From NCBI GenBank assembly GCA_023014365.1, contig JAEBUN010000072.1:1-64000 (forward strand): 64,000 nucleotides of DNA, given 5' to 3'. The position numbers and the translations under genes were made by a program. The notes beneath the pieces are model-generated. The model searched no databases, was not told where the DNA came from, and saw only the letters and a program-made list of their open reading frames with translations. Shown one piece after another: positions 34,501-45,854 of the stretch (positions within the stretch are counted from its first letter, which is position 1; each line of letters opens with the position of its first letter). Source of the DNA: Lepiota brunneoincarnata. Taxonomy: Eukaryota > Basidiomycota > Agaricomycetes > Agaricales > Agaricaceae.

Positions 34501-35769
34501 CATACCAGTAACCACACCTATCTATTTACAAACCTCGCTCACCGATCTATCTACTCTATCTTTTATCCCTTTGTCTTCACTGAGTGCCCCCGTCATAGCG
34601 CGCGCTCCTTCAAAGTCGGCTTCGACCATATCCAAGCTCTGGGATTTACTTTTCTGCGCAGATCTATTTCTGCCAGCCAATCAGACATCTCTACACCGAG
34701 GTCTAAAGCCGAGCCCTTCCCGAATGAGGAACACTTCGTGATGTCTGCAAAGCACTCTGCAGAGATCTCAGAATAGCTCCGCGAGGGGTGGGTGTTCCGC
34801 GAAAGTGATGTGTCGTGCAGCATGGCCCAACGTCTACCCTTCGTTGAGGTGAAAATTTCCGAGCTCTCTATGCCTCCTTGAACACGTCTGCGGCTAGCCT
34901 TTCTTTGACTTGTAGTTTATGTGCAGGAGTCATCTCTACCCAAAGAACCGAGAATAAAGACTCGAAGCTGTCTGTAACGATTATATGGTCTTGCGATCAT
35001 ACTGCGGGGCGGTAAATAATACCAATGACATGATCTCTCTGAATGTTGACCCCCCAGGGCATTGGTGGCAAAGGGTGGTCGGTGTGATGATCATATTTGA
35101 TGATCATACCAGAAAGCTGCAATTTTCAGTGTTGGTTTCTGGTCTGAAAGTGGGCACAGATTCTGTAAAGTTTGCAATACTGTGCCGAACCTTTGCATTG
35201 TGCACCTGAAAACAAACCGAAGGTGCCACCATTCCGAGGTGTCTCCACCTTCCTGTTTTTTCCACCTGACCAGGAAAGATTAGCATTCCGCGAATAGTGC
35301 TGCTACCTGTGGTTATCACCTGCTCGAGACCAAAAAATGGAGGTTTGGAGAAGGAGAAGGGGGTTCTACACGAGAACTGTTATCCAAGCACGTTCGAGCC
35401 CTTTACTCCGACTAAGGCGCGTTAGTCTAATGTGGTTAGTGTTCCATGGTATTCCGACAACATCGTCTCATCGACTACCCAGGGGATGTGGCTTCCGTGC
35501 CTTAAGCCCCAGTGATGGGTGGCAAATTTATTTCCATCTATGATCACGTTTCATGACCATCTGGAGGCAGAGATGCACCAGGAGGAGTACCAGTCTGGTG
35601 TTGGTTTATTCACTCACCGCCATTTTGGTTCTAGTATCTTACTCACACGTACTACTTGAATCACTGGCTGCCGGTGACTTCGGCTGATTTGTGTAAAAAA
35701 AAGATAAATCATTTGGCCTTAAAAGCTTTGAACTAGAGCACCAGAACCTACATTGCGTTGTGCTTGACC
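31503..35769. other. Intergenic stretch with one DSN1 relic
   Basis: No confident gene. 31590-31660 (TTGGCGCCAATA...GCCAAAGG) recurs upstream of NACHT copy 1 (39353 onward). 32600-32930 is a DSN1 exon-4 relic. 33000-35700 contains short frames on both strands without recognisable motifs. Confidence 0.5.
32620..32930 (-). pseudogene. DSN1 relic A (exon 4 pieces)
   Basis: GTGGTTCCAGAAGCACGTAT..CACCATAT (about 32630-32662) and GAGGTCGCAGTTGAGATGTT (about 32878) match DSN1 exon 4 at 30270-30365. The two matches are contiguous in DSN1 but here stand about 190 bp apart, so the relic was itself interrupted or diverged. Confidence 0.6.
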
Positions 35770-37845
35770 ATGGCTCAATTACTGACTTCATCTTCACCGC
35801 CGCTCGTTCAAGTTACACAGAGTCAGACAGGTTCGACTGTGGAACTGGCTAGAACACCTCTATGGCAGACTTTTTCTGAATTTCTGCCATACGAAGAACG
35901 CATTAAACTATCTTATGAGCGGGCTAAGTCCGTCGTTAAACATTACAGTAAGAGTGTCCACATCAGTCGTATCCACCTAACTCTTCGTAGGATTGACCGC
36001 TGATGATATCCTACATTCAAATGAACGATACTGGCGTTTCCACTCTGACCCAATTCTCGCTCTGGATATTTCTGTTGGCACTTTATTGTCTATCCACTAC
36101 AACCTCTGTGTCGGTGCATTAGCAAAGTATTTGAAGAACCGCCCGGATTTGCAGCCTATTGTTGACAAGCTTCTGTGCTATGAGTGGACGTGAGTGATTC
36201 GTTTATATTTCGGCATTCTCTTATGTGTGTAGTGGCTTGTATTGCCTCTCCGAAGTAGGCCATGGCCTCGATATCATCAACATGGAGACTCGGGCTACCC
36301 TGCTTCCCGACGGTAGCTTTGAGCTCCATACACCAACTGACCTCGCTGCAAAGTGGGTTTATCTTTGTACTCCCCAGATAAACTGATTAATCCTATTTAG
36401 ATTCATGGGCCCCACTTCTCCATCTGGCTACCCATGCGTTGCCATCGTCCATGCACGCCTCTTTGTCAATGGTGAGGACAGAGGCCCGAAGGTGTTCTTG
36501 GTCCAACTTCACGATGGAAAAAACATGAATCCGGGCGTTGTCTCGAGGTCAGTCACTATATTTCGGGTTATCCATTATCATCTACCTTATGCCATTCTCA
36601 GGGCAATGGCCCCGCGAGGTGCAGCACGACCGGTCAAGCACTGCATTACTTATTTTAATCACGTACAGCTTCCTGCGTGGGCTCTGCTCAATGGCCTTGA
36701 TAAGCCAAGAGTACCTCGAGAAGCATTTTTCGATAGCATCGATCGAGTCATTACGGGGACCCTCTCCATGGGAAGTTTTGGGGTTTCCTCAATGCGTATT
36801 GCTTCCTATGTTGCCGCCAAATACAGTCTCAGGCGTCACGTCATTGATGCTTCCACTAAACTGGCAAGACCGATTATATCCTTCAGCACACAGTACATTC
36901 CTGTCGTCTCAGCAGTCTCCCAGTCCCTTGTTCTAAGGGTTTTCTTGGACTATTGTCACAGTCTATTCGTTGATGCCAAGGATCTTACGGTGAAGCACTT
37001 CATCGCAACTGTGGCGAAAACCAGGATAATGGGAACTGCTCATGCCACAATCGTCGAGCTTGGTGATCGATGTGGAGCCCAGGGCGTTGTGGAAATGAAT
37101 CAGCTGTCTGTTCTTCATGTATGTGTTCTACTCTTGAATTTGATCCATTGTAAAAAGCTCAATATGGCAAAGGCAGACCTGCGTGGTCTAGCGATAGCCG
37201 AAGGCGACATCCTTGTTATTTCTATTCGTGAGTAATGACTCGGATCGGCTTACCCTTTCCCTGCTGTGACGCTAATTTATCGTTCTTCCAGGTTTTGCTA
37301 TGGACCTTTTGCGAGGAAAAATTGCTCTCCCTCCCTACCGCTACCCTGACAACATACTCGCTAAACATGAACGCTCCTTAATAGCTTCCCTACAAGCATC
37401 TCTCGCCCATGCTGCAAGCCATCGCGATCAATCGGTAGAAACGAACGTTTTGCCCCATTGCAAACCGCTTATAGAAGCCGTCGGAGCTCGCATAGCCTAT
37501 GAAGCTGCCAGCGGCACCATCCAGGAAGATGTCCTCGATCTATTTGTTGCCTCCACCATCAGAAATGATCCAGCCTGGTATGCGCTTAACGAGGGTCTAG
37601 ATACCGCAGCACAAGTCCGAATGGAAGCCGAGGCAGCGAAGAAGTTGCTTCCCCGCATTGACTTGCTATTGGAGATGCTGGAAGTCGAGCCTTATGTTGT
37701 CGCGCCCATTGTTTCGGACGCGAAGTGGAACCGTTATGTCGATAGCTTGGTGACGTACGGAGAAACACATGTCCTGAGGTCTGTCGTTTTTAAAATTGCT
37801 GCAAGTTTCTGTGTTCATGAGATATTCTTTAATAGCAAATTGTAA
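35770..37845 (+). CDS. Acyl-CoA oxidase / dehydrogenase family, peroxisomal
   Basis: Seven exons give 589 residues: 35770-35947, 35991-36189, 36233-36352, 36401-36547, 36602-37118, 37173-37227 and 37292-37845, with 43-64-nt introns and consistent phases. The signature TGLYCLSEVGHGLDIINMETRA, followed by a TPTDLAAKFMGP-like segment, is the flavin/acyl-CoA binding region of acyl-CoA oxidases. FGAQ-type and IAIAEGDILVISI segments come later (RCGAQGVVE, GLAIAEGDILVISI). The enzyme would carry out the first, FAD-dependent step of fatty-acid beta-oxidation and make hydrogen peroxide. The C terminus is SKL, a canonical type-1 peroxisomal signal, which supports the last-exon reading. An alternative splice near 37782 would remove SKL. 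Confidence 0.83.
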
Positions 37846-38340
37846 CTGTTGGAATGTTCTCGGACGGATCTGTTGCCGGGTGTGTTCCTTGATCATGCGC
37901 ACACATTCTTTTCGTATTACGTAGTTAAAGAGCGCGGAATGAATTATATAACAGTCAAGGATTTAAGTTATCCAGACATCCTCATGTGGCTGTAGCGACT
38001 TTCGAAGGTAATGGTCCGGGCTCCAACTGCTTCTGATGCTTCAGTGATCTCGCTGTCGGTGGCAGGCACCGTCTGACTTGGTGCTAGCGAGAGGCATGGT
38101 GGATGCTTGGATCGAGTTCTTCGGATCCTCAGGCAGCAAAGCGGAGACGGTAGGAGAGAGCATTAACAGTTTGAATGCGATGCGATGCTTGCAAACCTTG
38201 TGAACATGGAGAGCTTGAATTCGGAGTGGAGAGGAAACCCCAATGTGTCCGCCCTGGACTAACGAAATGTAGATCAGCACAGCTGGCCTTTGCAAAAGAC
38301 AAGTATCTCATCCATTTGACAGGACGGAGGCCCTTGCATA
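37846..38340. other. Intergenic stretch
   Basis: Nothing supportable. The NACHT-associated repeated unit begins at about 38340-38360. Confidence 0.5.
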
Positions 38341-38359
38341 GGCAGGCAACATACTTTTC

Positions 38360-39569
38360 AGAGGAAAGGGCATGGGTCAATGTATGCGTCCGGATAAAAG
38401 ATTGGGCATGACAGCTGTATCATAGACGCAGAAAGCATGAGCGCAACAGGACAGCCGAACTTCATTATTCCAGATCTTCCACACTTCGGTACGCTGGTCC
38501 CTTGCCGTGGCTGGTGATACATACTCGGTTTGAGCCAGCTCTCATGCAGATACATAGGCCCTTTTTCATTATGGAACAGACACTCCTAAATCTCAGCTGA
38601 ACTCGTCTCGATCTCTGCGCCACAAATATGATGAGGACCCTCGAAAGAGTCGTAATTCCGTTGGTAGTAAGGGCATCTGACTGTGTTTACATGAATTCTT
38701 GGGAGCTTCTACCATGAAAGGATGGGCAGAGGTGTTGGTGGGGACTGAGTGGGCGGGAATGCATGGCTCAGCTCCTGACTTGGACTTGACATCCAGGCGC
38801 CGAAAGGGAGATAGACTGAAAACCTATTTTGTATTTAGGACAGGAGGAGCGATAGAAATTAGATACTCACCCAAAACCGTCTTGAGTCTCTGATGGCGTA
38901 TCTGCCTCGAACCCGTTCATCAAGCACACCTGTACCTACAAAGTGAGGATGCAAACGCTGTAGGAAGGAGGGAGAACGCGTTCTGAGGGAAACAGGTCGC
39001 TTGGACAATTTAGGGATTCGGCGAAGGCGGTTTGACGATCGTGGGCAAGAACCCTGAGAAGACCGCCGGCGCCCATAATGGCGCGAATCGCGTATCATAC
39101 GTCTTTGTTGAGACACCGGAGAATTGAAGGGGTCTGTTTTTTGGCCAGGCGGTGTAGCGACCGTGGATGTAGAATTCCCTGACATGATTCTTTAACAAGT
39201 ATAGCGAGTAAATCCCCCGGGAAGTACAGCGTGGTGTACGGGTTGGACACCGTCTGGAGCGATGGGGAGGGCTAACCAGTGACTGGAGTGGTGGCATACA
39301 AACTCGTCAGAGCCTGTTGCCTCCATCACTGACCACATCGAAGGTAGAAAAAAGTTGGCGCCAATAAGACAAACCAGGATCACTGCCAAAGGCGAGGTGG
39401 GAAAAATCTTCCGCTAAACCAGCACCAGCGAGCCCCATAAGTCTTCGTCGACTAAAGCTGTACATGATTTCCATACGTGTTGCACACAGCCCCCTCCACC
39501 GCACCTTCATTCCACAACACCAAGCTAGTCGATAGCTCCCACTCTACCCATCAGCGCCTCTGATAATCC
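38360..39569. repeat. Upstream part of duplicated NACHT unit 1, with DSN1 5' relic
   Basis: This segment recurs upstream of NACHT copy 3 (from about 51690) and copy 4 (from about 55955). Shared words include GCCGTGGCTGGTGAT, CAGCTCTCATGCAGATACAT, CGAAAGGGAGA and GGAGGAGCGAT. On the minus strand 39100-39320 matches the DSN1 start and upstream ORF. Examples are TTAACAAGTATAGCGAGTA beside TCCAGCAAGCGTCGTGAGTA, and GGGTTGGACACCGTCTGGA beside GGGTCAGACGCCGTCCGGA. It thus looks like a duplicated divergent DSN1-NACHT block in which the DSN1 side decayed. Confidence 0.7.
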
Positions 39570-41934
39570 ATGTCAGACCAGAGCCTAGGATACAGAACGC
39601 AGCTTGGATTTCTCAATCATGCACACAATATTGTCATACGCAATCCAGTTATGATCGACACTGTGAACGTTAGCCATGAAGATAAACGCTGTACGACTCG
39701 CCATGCTGAATGAATGATACCCTACTGATTTCTGACTCACTCATAGCGGCATTTGAATCACTCAGACAAAATACAATTAAAGGCGCACAATTCGATTCCT
39801 CCGCCCGCTATCCTCCTCCTCAATGTCATCCAGGCACTCGAAAAAACATCATCGAAAGGATCCGATGTTGGCTCCATGACGCCCGCCGCCAGAAGAGACT
39901 ACTCTGGCTCGTTGGATCTGCCGGGGTCGGCAAGTCGGCAATAGTCCAGACCATTGCTGAGTTGGAGGAAAAATCTCCCAATCTCGTCCTGGGAGCAACC
40001 CTATTCTTTTCCAAACCCAACAATCGCAATGACCCATCTCGGGTCTTCATCACTCTCGCTTATCAAATTGCTCTCAAATGCCCACCATATCGCGAGTTCG
40101 TCATACACGAAATGCTTGCTGATCCGGAGCTCCCAGACAAGTCGATGAGGACTCAGTTTTCTAAGCTCATATTCGAGCCTTTCGCCCGACACAATATATT
40201 TCGGGGATCTGGTCCTCTGTTGATATTCCTTGATGGTCTGGACGAATGCAACGGCGACCGTGAGCAGTGCGAAATCGTCGGTCTCATTTCGTACCTTTCC
40301 CTCGCTTATCCGGATGCACCTCTTCTGTGGATGATCGCCAGCCGTCCAGAGGCTCATTTGAAGGGTGTATTCTATCGCAAAAGTATTGTTCCATGCTACG
40401 AAGTAGTGGAAGTTCCGATTGATTCAAACCAAGCATGCGCCGATGTCGAATGCTACTTACGAAGCGAGTTTGAAAGAATCCGAAAACGTGACCCCATCGC
40501 ACGCCTTCGCTCCCAGTGGCCGACGGAAAACGATCTCCTCACAATTATGGCAGCATCAGCTGGGCTGTTTGCATTCGCATCAACTGCGATCAAGTTCGTT
40601 GATGATCCAGATTTTGGAAACCCTGTTTCTGGGCTTGTGCTGTTGCTTGTCGCAATAAAAAAGCTCCCCAGGGATCCTTTGAAAGGGAGGATGCACCCAC
40701 TGGCCCATCTTGATGCACTCTATACGTGCATACTCTCCCAGATTCCCAAAAGCATTTTACCTGATACCAATGCATTACTCATCAATACTCTGACTAATTC
40801 GAGGGGCGGCAACCTAGTTTTCATTTGTAATTGGGCGGGTCTGACACCTCAAGATACCTATGGCGCACTTCGTCGGCTTCATTCTGTTCTAGTCATCCCA
40901 ACACCCGAGGAGGCTGGTCATCGTAGCCTGTCTTTTCATCACCGATCCTTCCATGAATACCTCACGGATCCCGACCGGTCGCATGAGTTTCATATCGGCA
41001 ATGCTGACATCGAGAAGTACGAGTTGGACTCCTGCTTCCGCATCACAAAAGAGGCTCAGACAGGTAATGTCCACGTCGACCCTGCAAAGCTGATCTTATT
41101 TTGGTTCTAGGCACGCTCATTAGAGATGAGTCCAAAGTAACTCTCTCCTGGTCAACCAACAATAGTCGCCTATGGCAAAGAGACCTCTGTGGGCGTGCAG
41201 CCCAGAGTTTTAGAGGTCTTATTCACCGCTATAACCCTGACCTCGTCCTGGCCAAGCTCCGGAATCCGGCTATGCCCCAGATCGCACGAACATTTGATCT
41301 TGTATGGTCGTGGTTCGGGGACTGCATTGACCCTGATTCCTACACGAAATATATTCATTACCTACAACACCAACTGGTGCGTGTTTTTATTGCATATCTA
41401 GCTGCCCTAATCAACTAATGGTCACTCAGGACCCGAGAGTCCGTGCCGAGTTGGAACGACTGAACCTGCTCCGACAAGTACCCATTGGAACTCTTGACTT
41501 GGATAATTCCAGTTTCGCTGGAGTGGATGGCTGCGGATATACTATCTATGAATCCGACACCACCCTTTACTCCCCTAGGGAATGGACCTACAACAATGAA
41601 ACGACACCTCCTTATCTGGATTTTGACGAGTGGAGTGGTCCAACCCTGGTAAGACAATTTAGTAAAACATCAAGGAAGGGGCACAAATTGCTGACCTGAG
41701 CGTTCCGATCAGGTGGATTACAAGTCCCAATATAAGTATTGGTGGTATAAGAAGTATACCGGATCTCTGCAATCGTTCCTCCTCAGTCTGCGTACTGCCC
41801 AAGCACACTCACCAGATACGCCAGTGTTGCTCGTTGGAATCATCAACCGGTGCCTTCTTATTTATGAATTAAAGATGCCGGATAGGTCTCAACGCTGGAC
41901 ATACTCGACAAGAGTCAATCAGAGTCTAGGGTAG
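39570..41934 (+). CDS. NACHT NTPase copy 1 (short NLR-like), intact
   Basis: Five exons fit one 714-residue frame: 39570-39690, 39747-41063, 41111-41376, 41430-41648 and 41713-41934. Introns are 56, 47, 53 and 64 nt. Residues 53-72 are GAQFDSSARYPPPQCHPGTR, the usual lead-in of basidiomycete NACHT proteins. Walker A is GSAGVGKS (97-104), Walker B LLIFLDGLDE (198-207), and IASRPEAHL serves as the sensor. A helical region and a conserved C-terminal part (KYWWYKKY, SPDTPVLLVG) follow; no WD40, ankyrin or TPR repeats are visible. NACHT proteins are STAND NTPases involved in self/non-self recognition and cell death; the role here is inferred from family. Confidence 0.87.
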
Positions 41935-43243
41935 TCGGGGTGATATTGTATATATTGTTTTCATAATGACTTGTGCTACCTACGGCCGATTCGTCACGAC
42001 GAAGAACTGAAAACAAAGGTGTGTTGATGAAGAGTGGTAAGTGGGGTTAGGAAGTGAGCGCGACTTCGTCGGTCAGTCACAAGGCGTCGACCCAGAGGAG
42101 AGAGAGAAGGGAAGAGGGAGGGGAAGAATGAGAATGAGTATGAGAGAGAGAGAACGAGAGAGAAGGGCGAGAGCTTGGGCAGCAAGTAGATGAGAGGGGG
42201 TGTATCTCGCTACCTCCTAGTGTATTTTTCTGGCTAGTTTTTATGCTATGAGGTTTGATTTTTGGATGGTATTTGAGGAGTTAGGAATGTAAGAGGGAAA
42301 ATGAAAGTAGCTCCAAAATTTCGTATAGAAATTAGTGGATGTGGTTTTACAACGGAAGCAAAGAGAGAAATAAGAGAAGGGAAAAAGAAGTTCGCCTGCA
42401 CCATCCGCCGCTTGCATGACGTGTCCACATGTGCTGGTGTGTCGTGTTTGGTGCGTTTTGAGTAGTAAACGAGCTTGGAGCGCGTGGGTGTCATGGTTGT
42501 CTCCACGGTCTCATCTGGATTAGTGGAAGAGGGGATGAAGGGCACTAAGCGAGCAGCCGTTGTCTGCTCTCCACATTGAATATAGGTATGAATTCATGTA
42601 GGAAGGTTAATTGCCTCTCATATCGGTCCCCTAACAATATTTACGAACCGACAATCTTCGCCATCTTGCTCAAGCCGCTCCGGATGGAACCTTTGCCCTT
42701 GAAATCTCCACCATGACACATTTTGTCTACAGCGGATCCCAGAAAGCTACCACAATGGCATCTGTCAGAGCATACACTAGGCCCTCATGATTGGCACGCA
42801 ACTCAGGTAGGGGGGTGAATGTTGGCGTGAAAAAAGGCCCGACACTTTGGGTCAGTGGGGATGAGGGTGCGCCACGTCAGGATTTGGTAGCGATATAATG
42901 ACAGATAATATGAAGGCCATCACTTCGGCAAGGACGAGTCAATCCGGGGGGGCCGTCAATCGAGTATAAAAATACGGCATGGGTCCTGGGTGTGCAGCAT
43001 GACGAGTAAATAGAGTTGGGCACTGTCTGGATGACGAGAAAGTAGGCAAAGAGGCGGCACTCACAATCAACGCTCTATGTTTCGATGCCCAGTTGTGTCG
43101 CGGTCAATCATTGGCCTCCATGGACTAAAGCTGTGTATACATGATTTCCACGGCATGCAGTGCACAGCCCTTCTCACCCTCCACCACACCAAGCTAATCG
43201 ATACCCCAGCTCCCACTCAGCCTATCAACGCCTCCGAAAGTCC
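41935..43243. other. Spacer between NACHT copies 1 and 2
   Basis: No gene. It contains a purine-rich tract (42045-42190). Segments also recur downstream of copies 2 and 3, such as CGACGAAGAACTGAA / CGACGAGGAGCTGAA, and GGGTCAGTGGGGATGAGGGTG near 42850 and 45660. A short DSN1-5' relic (GAGTAAATAGAGTTGGGCACTGTCTGG) lies at about 43005-43031. Confidence 0.6.
42045..42190. repeat. Purine-rich (GA) tract
   Basis: About 145 bp of nearly pure A/G on the plus strand, including GAGAGAGAGAACGAGAGAG. Low complexity. Confidence 0.8.
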
Positions 43244-45633
43244 ATGTCGGATCACCACAACCTGGGACATCCAGAAGCACAGCATGGATTTCTCAGCCAT
43301 GCACAAAATATCGTGATGCGTAACCCAGTGATGATCGACACTTTGAATTTCGGTGATGCTGATAGCAAACGCTGTACGACTTATTGTGCTGAATAAATCA
43401 CGCCCCACTGACTTCTGCTCACTCGTAGTGGCATTTGAGTCCCTCAAAGGAAACATAATTCAAGGCGCACAGTTCGATTCCTCTGCCCGCTATCCCCCTC
43501 CCCAATGCCATCCTGGTACTCGAACGAGCATCATTGAAACAGTTCGATGCTGGTTCCGTGGCACTCACTACCAGAAGAGACTGCTCTGGCTCGTTGGGTC
43601 CGCCGGAGTCGGTAAATCAGCAATAATCCAGACCATTGCCGAGTTGGAGGCAAAGTCTCCCGGCCCCACCTTGGGTGCAACTCTCTTCTTTTCCAGACCC
43701 AGCAAGCGAAATGACCCATCCCAAGTCTTCATCATCCTTGCTTATCAAATTGCCCTCAAATGCCCACCATACCGCGAGTTCATCACGCATGAAATGCTCG
43801 CCGATCCACAGCTGCCAGAGAAGTCGATGACCACCCAGTTTGCGAGGCTCATATTTGAGCCTTTCGTCCAACACGACATATTGCAGAGTCATGGTTCTCT
43901 ATTGATACTTCTTGATGGTCTGGATGAGTGCAACGGCGACCATGAGCAGTGCGAAATTGTCGGTCTCATCTCATATCTTTCCCTCACCTATCCGGGTGCC
44001 CCCCTTCTGTGGGTCATCGCAAGCCGTCCAGAGGCTCACCTGAAAGATATATTCTGTCGTAAGCGTGTCGCTTCGAGCTATGAAGTAGTGGAGATCCCAG
44101 TCGATTCGGACCAGGCATGCGCCGATGTCGAGTGCTACTTGCGAAGCGAGTTTGACAGGATCCGAAAAGCCGACCCCATCGCACGCCTTCACTCCCAGTT
44201 GCCGACAGAAGACGAGTTTCTCACAATTAGCGCCGCATCGGCCGGGCTATTTGCATTCGCATTAACTGCGATCAAGTTCGTAGATGATCCAACTTTCCGA
44301 AACCCTGTTTCTGGCCTTGCACTGTTACTCGCCACGAGCAGAAAGGTCCCATACCAAACATTGAAAGGGAGGACACATCTACTAATCCACCTTGACGCAC
44401 TCTATACGTGCATACTCTCCCAGATTCGGAAAGCCGTGTTACCTGATACCTACGCACTGCTCATGAGTCATCATATTATAACTCAAGGCTTCCGGCCTTC
44501 TTAGCCTCTATTTGTAATTGGGCAGGCATCACACCCCAAGATGCCTATGGTGCGCTCCATCGACTCCATTCCGTTCTCACCATCCCAACACCAGAAAATG
44601 CTGAGCAAAGCAGCCTATTATTTCATCACCAATCCTTCTACGAATACCTCAGAGACCCCGACAGGTCGCATGAATTTCACATCAGCAATGCTGACATGGA
44701 TAAGCAGGAGCTTGATTGCTGCTTCCGCATCATAAAAGAGGTTCATGCAGGTAATGTCTATGTCAACTCTGTGAAGCTGATCTCATCATGGGTCTAGGCG
44801 TGGTTTTCGGGGGAGATGTGTCCAAGGTGGCTCTCTCCTGGACCACCAACGATAGTCGCATACAGGATGATCTCCAATTTCACGCATCTCTGAGTTTTGC
44901 AAACATTATCACGTACCGCTATGACCACGACCTTGTCCTGCCCAAGCTTCAGGATCCGGGTATGCTCCATATTGCTCGAACATTCGATCTTGCACGTTGG
45001 TGGTCTGTGTCCTGCTCTAGCCTCAATCACTACCTAAATTACCTACAATGCATACAACGTGGACAGGTGCATGTTTTATGACATATCTAGTTTCCCCTTT
45101 TCAAGCAATGGTGACTCAGGATCCGAGGATCTATGCCGAGTTTGAACGACTGAACCTGCTCCAAAGAGTACCCATTGGAATTCTCAATTTGGATGTTGCC
45201 AGTCCCACGGAAGAGGATGAATATATGTATATTATCTGTGAATCCAACAGCTCTTACCTGCCTGGAGGGTGGACCTCTGACAGTCAAATTATGCCTCCTT
45301 ACCCAGGCCCTGATGAGTGGGTGGGCCCGCACCCGGTGAGCCAGCTAATGTCAATGAAAGGGCACGATTTGCTGATCCATGGATGCCAATCAGGTGAACT
45401 ACAAATCTGAATATAAGTATTGGTGGTATAAACATCATACCACGCTTCTGCAATCATTACTCCGCACTCTGCGTTTCGTCCAAACGCTCTCACCAGATAC
45501 GCCAGTGTTTCTTTTTGGGAGCATAAACAAACTCCTTCTTAATTATCCATTTGAGTTGCCCGATAGGTCCGAGTGCTGGACATACTGGACACCAGTGTTA
45601 TCTCTCAAAGGGACACCGATCCTGGAGGCATAA
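43244..45633 (+). pseudogene. NACHT NTPase copy 2, frameshifted in the linker
   Basis: This has the same five-exon plan as copy 1: 43244-43373, 43429-44750, 44798-45066, 45120-45335 and 45394-45633. Walker A (GSAGVGKS) and Walker B (LLILLDGLDE) are intact. In the linker after PDTYALLMSHH the spacing to ICNWAGITPQ is two nt longer than in copy 3. The frame shifts and stops at 44502-44504 (GFRPS). The downstream part (LHRLHSVLTIPTPENAE, then KYWWYKHH) is still readable in the shifted frame and its exon phases match the other copies once the two nt are discounted. It may yield a truncated NACHT-only protein of about 400 residues. Confidence 0.82.
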
Positions 45634-45854
45634 CTTATTCGAACCAAGGCCCGGCCCTTGGGTCAGTGGGAATGAGGGTGTACCACGGTTAGCCCACTTG
45701 GTAGTGATATAATGGCGGGTATTGTGACTATCGTAGAGGATAAATCCATTGTCACCCTGAGTAGAGAAAGAACCACCCTGTGCGTATTCATTCACTAGAC
45801 TCTGCAAATATTGTATGATACCTGGCCAATCTGCAAGCCGTGTGCAGCCTTGTG

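Noticed and set aside
33622..34776. Several 100-150-codon ORFs on both strands
   Set aside because: No motifs, overlapping on opposite strands, and composition like the surrounding non-coding DNA.
44468..44505. A mini-intron (GTCATC..CTTAG) that could restore the NACHT copy 2 frame; a similar one in copy 4 (63364-63404)
   Set aside because: At about 38-41 nt they would be among the shortest introns here. Their donors are poor (GTCATC, GTCGTC), and intact copies 1 and 3 translate through this linker. Kept only as a caveat.
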